Assembly: GCA_016748015.1 (NCBI GenBank)
Contig: JAAOMT010000521.1
Span: forward strand, 306,631-370,630
Source: Geosiphon pyriformis
Lineage: Eukaryota > Glomeromycota > Glomeromycetes > Archaeosporales > Geosiphonaceae
Reading direction: 5' to 3'
Length of the DNA stretch: 64,000 bases
Positions within the stretch are counted from its first letter, which is position 1. Each line of letters starts with the position of its first letter. Below are positions 55,870-64,000 of the stretch, one piece after another. The notes below the pieces were generated by a model that saw only the letters and a program-made list of their open reading frames with translations, did not search any database and was not told the origin of the DNA. A program made the translations under genes and the position numbers.

Positions 55870-58800
55870 TTATAATTAACTATAAAACCTAATTTCAAAA
55901 CTTATTTTAAAATAAATTATTTATTGTGTATTTTTAATTATAATTTAAATTTAAATTTTATTAATAAAAAATAACAATTTAAAAATATTTTAAACATTTT
56001 TTTATTATATTTTAACAAAATATAATTCAATTACAATTTACAATTTATGTATTTTCTATATATAATTAGTTATTAAACTTGTATTAAAATTTATATTAAA
56101 AAAAAACTTTTTCATATTTATTTTATTTTAAACAAATCAAATATTAATTTTTAAAAAAACCCAGTTTTTTATTTTTGTATCAAACTTATTTTATCAAAAT
56201 ATTAATACAAAATTTCCAAAAAATTTAAAGTTTTTATTAAACATTACAAAATAAAATACAAAAAATTAAATTTATAAATTAGTTTATAATAACTTTAAAC
56301 ATAATGACTTAAAAATATTTTTTATTTAATTATTATTTAGTATATATAACAGACTAAATGTCTTAAACTAGATATAAATTATATAATTACTATATATAAT
56401 TAGTTATTTGGGCTATTCAAAACTATACTATGCTTTTATATACATAATAACATTTTTTTTCAAACCAAAAAAACAAACATTTTTTATGTAAACCAAAATT
56501 TATAATATAAAACTTAATAATATTAAGTAAATAAATTATATTATTAGATAAATTACAAAACAAATTACAAATTAATATAGATAAAAATTATCAATACAAA
56601 CTAATCTATTTTTAAACATATTAGTCTTAAATTTGTATTTATATAATTATATTATATTACAATAATTTATAAAAAAGCTTTAAATAAAATTAATAAGTTT
56701 TAAAATAGTTATTTTAATATTATAAAAAGTAATATATATTTTATTAAACCAATTTTTAAACACAAAATTCTTATACAAAACCAAATAAATATTATTATTA
56801 TAAACTTTAAAAAAAAGTATTTAAAAAACCAAAGAAAAAAAAATATTATTGTCAATTAAAAAAACTTAAGTTAATATATAAAAATCCAATAAATTTAAAT
56901 AAATATTTTTATTTTTACAATATGTAAAACCATAATCTGAAAATTCAATATTATTATAATACAAACACAAAATACTTGAGTAAATTTTGTTATATAAATG
57001 TTTTTTAACTACTATTAATAATTTTTTATATATTGTTTTTATTATATAAATATATAGTTTAAACATAAATCTACATAAAAAACCAGTTAATATATACAAG
57101 TTAAGATATTAAACTATAAATATATATAACTAATTAATACTTTTTAACATAATTTTATTAAAAATTATAAAACCAAATTTAGCTTTTTATTAAATATAAC
57201 AAATAAAATTATAGAAATTATAAACAAAATATTTAATATTTTTAAATACAGCCAAACTATTAATAACAATATAATATTTTAAAACAAAAACAAATAATAA
57301 AAAGCCAAAAAAAACAGCCAAATTAATTGGTTTATTAATATATTTAATCTTAAAAACACTTGAATAATTTTTGATTTTTGATTAAATAATAAAAAAATTT
57401 TATTTAATAATAATTAAAAAATTTATTATTTTTATTAATAAATTGTTTAATAAAAATAATATTAAAATACTTTAAAGATCAGATTATGTTAAAATAAAAT
57501 AACTTATTTAGAACTATAAATATAAAATATTTTTAATAAAATAAAACATATTTTGCAAATTATTTATAAATAAAATATTATTATCTAACTTAAAAAGTTT
57601 AAAATTTTTTTTGGTTTTAATATTATTATTATTATAAAACCAAGTTAAGTGGCTGATTATATGTAATAAAAGCATGAGTTATATTTAGTTTAAGCTACTT
57701 AGTTTGGTTTTATGTATTAGATAGCAATTAGATTTTACTAATTAAATATTAATAAAAAAAACCAAGTTTTTTTAAAAATTATATTAATTAAATTACACAT
57801 AATATTTTAAATTTTAAATTTTTTAAAATTAAAAACACAATTAATAGATTAATTACTTTTAAAAAAAAATTTTAAAATAAGTTTATTAAATATTTTTAAT
57901 ATATTTAAATTTATACTTCTATTTATTTTTGTTAATCTGTTTTTACAAAAAAAAAGTAAATATTATTACAGATATATTTTAAAATTATAGAAATTTTTAA
58001 TAAATTAGTATTTAAATTTATTAAATTATTAAATTTAAAAGTCTTTTAAAGACTTTAAATAATAAAGTTTTTTATATAATAAATAAAAATTTAATATATT
58101 AGCTAATAATACTTAACTTTTAATTTTTTAGCATAATAATTAGTTTATTTTGGTGTTTTTCACTTTTTTAATAAGCAATTTTAGTTTTTTTTAACTATAT
58201 TTTACATTTTTTTAATGTTTTTTATTAGACAATTCTTAATATCATAATCTTAATTAATTAATAAATTCAATAAAATAAATAAAAATTAATATTTTGTTAA
58301 TAGTTGTAATTAAAAGTTATTATTAATAATATTATGTTAATATTAATAATATCAATATAAAATAAGTAAATATTAATTAGATAAGTATAAATTTGTTTTT
58401 AATTAAGCTTATCTGATTAAACTTGTTTGTTTTTTTTGTTTTTAATATTTTTATTATATATATATATAAATTTTTATAATATAAAATTTTTATAATTTTT
58501 ATAATTTTTTTAACTGTTATTAGAATTTTTAATATTCTTATTAATATTATGAAAATTTTTGTTATTACATATTTTAATAATTTTATATTATTTTTTTTAT
58601 TAATTATAATACTAATGAGTAAAACAAAAAAAACATAATTAATAGTCTTTGTAATTTTTTTTAAATTGTTTTATGTTATTATTTTAACTATAAATTTATT
58701 TATTAAAAAATTAATCACTTTTTTTAACACTATTTTTATTAAAATTACTACTTAAAATAATAAATAAACTCTTATTTATCATTTTATTTATAAAAAATTG

Positions 58801-61800
58801 ATTTTATTAATTTAATTTAAATATACAATCAACAAAATATAAAATTCTAAAATAAAAGCAAAAACTTGTTTTTAAACAGTATTTTAATTAATAAAAGCCT
58901 ACTAACACTTTAAAAATTTTATTAATATAATAAACTAAATAATTATTTATAATAATTATTATATTAATATTTAATCTAAAAATAAAAATTATATATTATT
59001 AAATTTATTTTTAATTTAAAATCTGATTTAATTTTTAGTTTTAGTTTAATAATAATAAACATAAAATTGTTGTTTTTTTGTGTTATTTAACAATATTTTT
59101 TTGTTTAATAAAATTGTTTATTTTTTTTATATTAAATTATTTAAATTATTTAAAAAGTAATACAAAAATCTTATCTTCAAAAAACAATTTATTAAGTTTT
59201 AATAAAATTGCAACAATAAAGCCAAAAAGTGTTAATATGTTAGTTTTTAAACTGTTTAATTAAAAAATAACAGCAATAAAAAAACAAATATCTATAAGTA
59301 ATATATTAATAATTTTTTTAAAAAAATTATTCATATTTATTTTAATATTAGCAATTAGTATTAAAACAAATATAGTTTTAAAAAAAAATTAATAAAAAAA
59401 AATTCAATTCAATTTTTTAAGTATCAAAAAAATTTGGTTAAAAAATATTTTTAAACTGTATTTTAATTTGTTTAAACAAAAAAAATATCAAAAAAAATTA
59501 TTAAGAATCATTTTGAAAAAAAACAAAAATTATTCATTATTATTATTATTATAATTTATATTAAAAAAGACTATTTAAGCTTAAATTTTTTTATTAAAAG
59601 CAATTAAAAATAAAATAAAAACATTTTTTTTAACATAAATATTGGCTAAATAGAAATAAACATTATTTAAAAATATATATTTAAAAACATTTTAAAAAAA
59701 CTATTAAAAAAAACAGAAAAATTATATTTTATAACAAAATAATCAAACATTTTATAATTTTTACATCAAATTAAGTCAAATTTAATTCAAAAAATATTAA
59801 TTTTATTAAATACAAAAATAATATAATAAGTTTAATTTAAAATTTCTTTAAAGTTAAAACAAACTATTATATATTAAATTTTAATACTAATAATAATTAA
59901 TTAATTAATAATACATGTTTTTTTATTAGCTTTTTTTAAAAAAATACCAAGATTGTATACAATTATATTTATAAGTAAATTAAATAATAATATTTTGTAA
60001 TAATTTCTTAACAATTAAATTGTTTGGTTTATATTAGTTTTAATTATATGTATTAAATTTTTGTCAAATAAAATTGATTATTTAAATACCAAAAAATTTG
60101 TTTGATTTAATTTAATAAATTTTATTATAGTTTTTTTTATAGTTTAATTAGCTATTATTTAATTAATATTACTTAATTAAGACCAAAATAATTTTTTTTT
60201 AATTGCCAATATTATAGCTTAATTAATATTTTTCTTAAAATAAAAATAAATTTAATGATTTTTTTAAATTTTAAAAAAGTAGTAACTCTTTTTAAACTTA
60301 TTAATTAAAAAAATAACTTTTAAATAATTATTATTTTTGTTATAACAAATTTATTTTTAATTGTCAAGAAAATAATATTCAATATATAAGATTTATTAAT
60401 AAGTACTTTTACTTTTTTTTAATAAATTTAAGATTAATTTAAACTTTGTTTAAATTAATAATAAAATAAAGATAAAAAAATACTATTTTTTTTTATGTTA
60501 CAATTTAAAAATCCAAAAAAACTGTTTATTTTATAAGTATTAAATTTTTTTGTTTTGAAAATATTTGTTTTGAAGTTAAAATAGGTTTTACTTTTATTAT
60601 TTATTTTGTAATTATGATTAATTAACAAATATTGGTGTTTTTTTATTAAAATTAGTTTTTATGTTTAAAAATCTATTAGTATTATGTTTTTTTTATTATT
60701 AAAATGTTTAATATTATTAATTAAATTCTTTATTTTTAAAAAAAAATATTATTAATAAAACTATAAATAAGTTTGTTATTATTTATTTTTTATATTATTG
60801 TTAAAAGTAATTATTAAGTTTACAACAAAAGAATTTGTATTTTGAAAAATAATAAAAAATATAACAATAAAAAAACAAAAGACAAATTTTCAAAATATTG
60901 TCTTTTAAAAAATTTTAGATACATAAAAAAAAAGTTTTTTAATTTGTATATAATTTTTTTCTATTATAAAATTTTATTTATTAAAACTAATTAATAAATA
61001 AAAACAAAGTTAACAAAAACAGAGTTTTTAAAATTTAATAAGCTTTAATTTAATATTAATAATAAATTAAAAAATTTTTCTTTCTTATTTTTATAATTAT
61101 AATTAAAACAAAAAATAAAAAAGTTTCAAATATTATTTTTTCTATAATAATTAATAAAATTTCAACAAAAAAAATAATTTTTGTTGTAAAATAATTAAGC
61201 AAAACATCTTAAAAGTATTTTTTTTAATATTAATAATATAAAACTGTTTTTAATAGTTTTTTCAATTAAAGTTTTTTTTAAAAGACACATTAAAATTAAT
61301 TTTAATATTGTTTCTATTCTTTTAAAAGTTTTAAAGTTTTTAATAACAGATTAATTAACAAACTGGTTTTTTCTGTTTTTATTATTATTTTTATTATTAT
61401 TATTTTACAAATAATTAAAAAGATCAGAAACTCCAAAAAATAATAACAGTTATTTTTGTCTATTATTATTATATTAAACTTTTTTGTGGTTCTAAATAAG
61501 ATTTTTTATAAAATTTTTATTACAATAATTAGCTTTTTTTTTAATAAAAATAATAAAAATAATAACATTTTTTCTATAATAAATTAAGATTAATTATTAC
61601 TTATATTAAATATAACAGATTATTATTAATTTTAAAAGCAGAACAAATTATATTTTAAATATGTTTTTAATTAATTAATCTTAAAAATTAAATCAATTAA
61701 ATAGAAACAAATTAATATTTTTTTTTGGTATTATTTTTAATAATACTTAAGAAACAATTATTAATTATTAAAAGTTTACTAAATAAATAATCTTTATTTT

Positions 61801-62640
61801 GGTATTTAATGCTTTTTTTAAGATTAAATTAGCTTTTATTAAGACTATATTATAATTTATACAGAAATTTATTAGTATTAAATTTGTATTTAAAAACAAT
61901 ATAAAATTTTTTTGTATAGTATTTGTTTTTTAAATTTTTTTAAATACTGTATTTTAAATTAATTTTATTAATTTGGTTTTTTTTACTCTTAAAATTATTA
62001 AATCTATAATAATTTTTAGGGAAGTTTTTTTGTTGTTATTATTATTCTGTATAATATGCTTTTAGATATATTCATAACTAATATTATAATTGTTTTTAAT
62101 ATATTTAATAAAGTTTTTAAAACATATTAGTATTTAACAATATATTATTATGTATTTTAAGTTTCTTAATATAATTGTAATTACTTTAATATATTAATCA
62201 ATTTAATAAATAAAGATAGTATTAAAATTTTTTTTTGGCTATATAGTTTTTAAAATTAACAAACTAATTTTTTAGATTGGTAATTATATATATTTTTCTT
62301 TATTTTTTTAATTTTGCTTAATATTTGTAATATATTATTATTATTTTTAAATTCAAAAAATATATAATTATTATTATTATTAAAATTAATATTTTAAGAA
62401 AGTATTATATTTGGTAAAAATTTTTTAAATACTAATATTGTTTTAAATATTAAGATACAAATTATTTAACTGTAAATTATATTTTTTTTTAAGTTTTTAT
62501 TTAAATTTATAATTTTTTTTAAAAATTTTAAAATTTATTATATTAATATTTAATTTTATATTAAAATTTTTGTCTTATTGGTTTTTTTGTTACTGTTTTT
62601 TTATTTGTTTTTACTGTTATTAATTTTTTTTTTTTTTAAA
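55870..62640. other. Extremely AT-rich block of eroded retroelements
   Basis: About 6.8 kb with almost no G or C and only chance frames. Two places still resemble better-preserved elements by eye: 58,125-58,320 matches the minus-strand LTR around 30,230-30,440 (GCATAATRRYTRGTTTATTTTGG and following), and 60,010-60,300 matches 29,750-30,060. I read the block as the end state of the C-to-T/G-to-A decay seen in the left part of the window. Confidence 0.6.
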
Positions 62641-62759
62641 TATTTAACGAGTAAAGTCCAAATACTGCTTAGTGCAATACATCATACAAATGATCTAAAC
62701 TAGGTATGAATTATGCACTTTCTATACGTGACCAGCCACTCAGACTAATTAGGACAACA

Positions 62760-63558
62760 TTATACACCTATATGAACAGAAACTTCATTATCTATATCTG
62801 AAAAAAACAAACAAGACTTACAAAAACTGAAACCAACACCAATTGCCTCAGCAATATCCAGCAATCCAATCATGCCTGTCAACAGCACTGAAGGAAGCCC
62901 AGAAATCGAGATAGAAACAGATTTATCACATGAAATAAGTCCATTTTTTTCCATAAAAGCATGGTACTTGACACAAACCAACCAAATGTCTTCTCAAAAA
63001 GCATAACTAAACTCATGTACAAAAGCCACAATGTTCTAACTCACTACTTTGGAATCCTTGAAAACAGAGACAGATTCACAAAACCAATCCTTGAAAATGA
63101 AATTCTTGTACAAAGCAGTGCTAACTAAAACATTGGATGAACAAGTGAACAACAGCTACAAGACAACTGAGGAAAAACGACCCAGACTGGATCACATTTC
63201 CCAAGCTGATACATGAGAGTCCAACAAATGAGCATGATCATTGGCATTAAATGAACAAGAAAAAGCATGGTCCAAAACTTTGACATTACCATAAAACAAA
63301 CACACCACACTAGGATAACTCTTATTATAAAGCCATTTATGCATGGCAACAAGGAGTCAAAGGTGCAATGCCTTTATAAAATACATCCAGAAACCAGCAG
63401 TCCACTTGCTAGTGAAGCCAGCAGCTATGTGAGAGTCCGGATGCCAAACCAGCAATAATCTGAACCAATTAATATCCACATGCAGACTATCCACCACTAC
63501 CTGCAAACCAAAACCAATTTCCCAATGTGCACAATGGACTGACCAAAAAACATCCTGA
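62760..63558 (+). pseudogene. Unknown decayed coding stretch cut by an LTR
   Basis: After 62,640 base composition becomes normal. One plus frame reads coherently: 'PTPIASAISSNPIMPVNSTEG', 'IEIETDLSHEISPFFSIKAWY', 'VNNSYKTTEEKRPRLDHISQ', 'HLCMATRSQRCNAFIKYIQK', 'CKPKPISQCAQWTD'. About a dozen stops occur, most of them TGA or TAA at Trp/Gln-like positions. The frame runs into the LTR end at 63,559. I do not recognise the family. A transposon protein is likely from the decay pattern, and other frames are not strictly excluded. Confidence 0.45.
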
Positions 63559-64000
63559 TGTTACAGGTAACAATTTCTGGTGTTGAATTAAATACAAACC
63601 CATAACTTGGTGCTCAAAGCTATTTTTGTTGTCAATGATCTGAAGGTTTGATATCTGAAGGTTTTGTATCTGAAGGGTTTGGTTGAGTTCTTTGTATAAT
63701 GAACAGAGATTCAATGGTAATAGTTTTATCTGTAGCTTCCCGAAACTGCAGTTTTGTCAATTTTTTTCTCAGCTTGATGGCCAGTATTCTTCTTGGTAAG
63801 CTATCCTCAATCAAGTGTTCTACCCTTATTTCTGGGTCTTTTACCAGCCACGTTTATTCTGACATCAGTACCCCATGCATTAATTCTTAATAGAGTTAGT
63901 AAACAACAATAAAATCAAAGCAAGAAAATAAAGAAAAAAAAAAAAATAAAGAAAAAAAAAAATAAGCCAAGGCAATTTACAAGTTAGTATTCCATCAATA
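63559..64000 (-). repeat. Partial LTR of the A/B family (minus), continues beyond window
   Basis: Plus-strand start TGTTACAGGTAACAA is the reverse complement of the conserved ...TTACCTGTAACA LTR end. It continues with 'AACCCATAACTTGGTGCTC', 'ACCCTTATTTCTGGGTCTTTT' and the pyrimidine/GCCAAGG stretch seen in the LTRs at 4,489, 11,651 and 20,320. It is the least decayed LTR in the window. The hairpins lie just past 64,000. Confidence 0.8.

Overview
The window looks like nuclear DNA of an AT-rich, repeat-rich early-diverging fungus, most likely an arbuscular mycorrhizal fungus (Glomeromycotina, Rhizophagus/Gigaspora type). This assignment is inference. It rests on genes with many short GT..AG introns, a fungal gene set (oxalyl-CoA synthetase of the Pcs60/AAE3 type, ATP5/OSCP, an FG nucleoporin, an EF-hand MscS channel), very AT-rich non-coding DNA and layered Ty3/gypsy retrotransposons.

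Layout. 1-33,668 is a nested pile of decayed LTR retrotransposons. Element A (+, 1-5,308, 5' end outside the window), element C (+, 5,309-11,397) and element B (+, 11,398-21,148) share one architecture: gag with zinc knuckle, protease, a Cys/His-rich zinc domain, dUTPase, reverse transcriptase, RNase H, integrase. A and B also share an extra reading frame between integrase and the polypurine tract. A appears inserted in C's gag, and B in the protease of element G. Two LTRs of different families, one with a clear 4-bp target duplication, interrupt B's gag. Elements G (+) and F (-) are a second family in opposite orientations, and H is a minus-strand relic. A further solo LTR with a 4-bp target duplication (32,929-33,668) contains a 20-N assembly gap. 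33,669-35,186 has no confident gene.

35,187-55,432 is a gene island: Pcs60-like oxalyl-CoA synthetase (+), a LisH/WD40 protein (+), a Nup49/Nup58-like nucleoporin (-), ATP synthase OSCP (+), an HMCES/SRAP abasic-site protein (-), a Ser/Thr-rich surface protein with one frame break (-), a broken SHOC1/ZIP2-like meiotic crossover gene (+) and an EF-hand MscS channel (+). For five of them the exon lengths I summed give an intact frame, so the breaks in the SHOC1-like gene stand out.

55,870-62,640 is extremely AT-rich and holds eroded copies of the same LTR elements. At 62,640 base composition rises sharply; a decayed unknown coding stretch follows and is cut at 63,559 by the end of another LTR (-).

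Main themes. (1) The retroelements carry dUTPase and a LIM-like zinc domain between protease and RT. (2) Their stops and lost catalytic aspartates sit largely where TpG/CpA would have become TpA, a repeat-induced-point-mutation-like signature. (3) Otherwise different LTRs share a 25-nt hairpin. (4) A meiosis gene is broken amid intact housekeeping genes.
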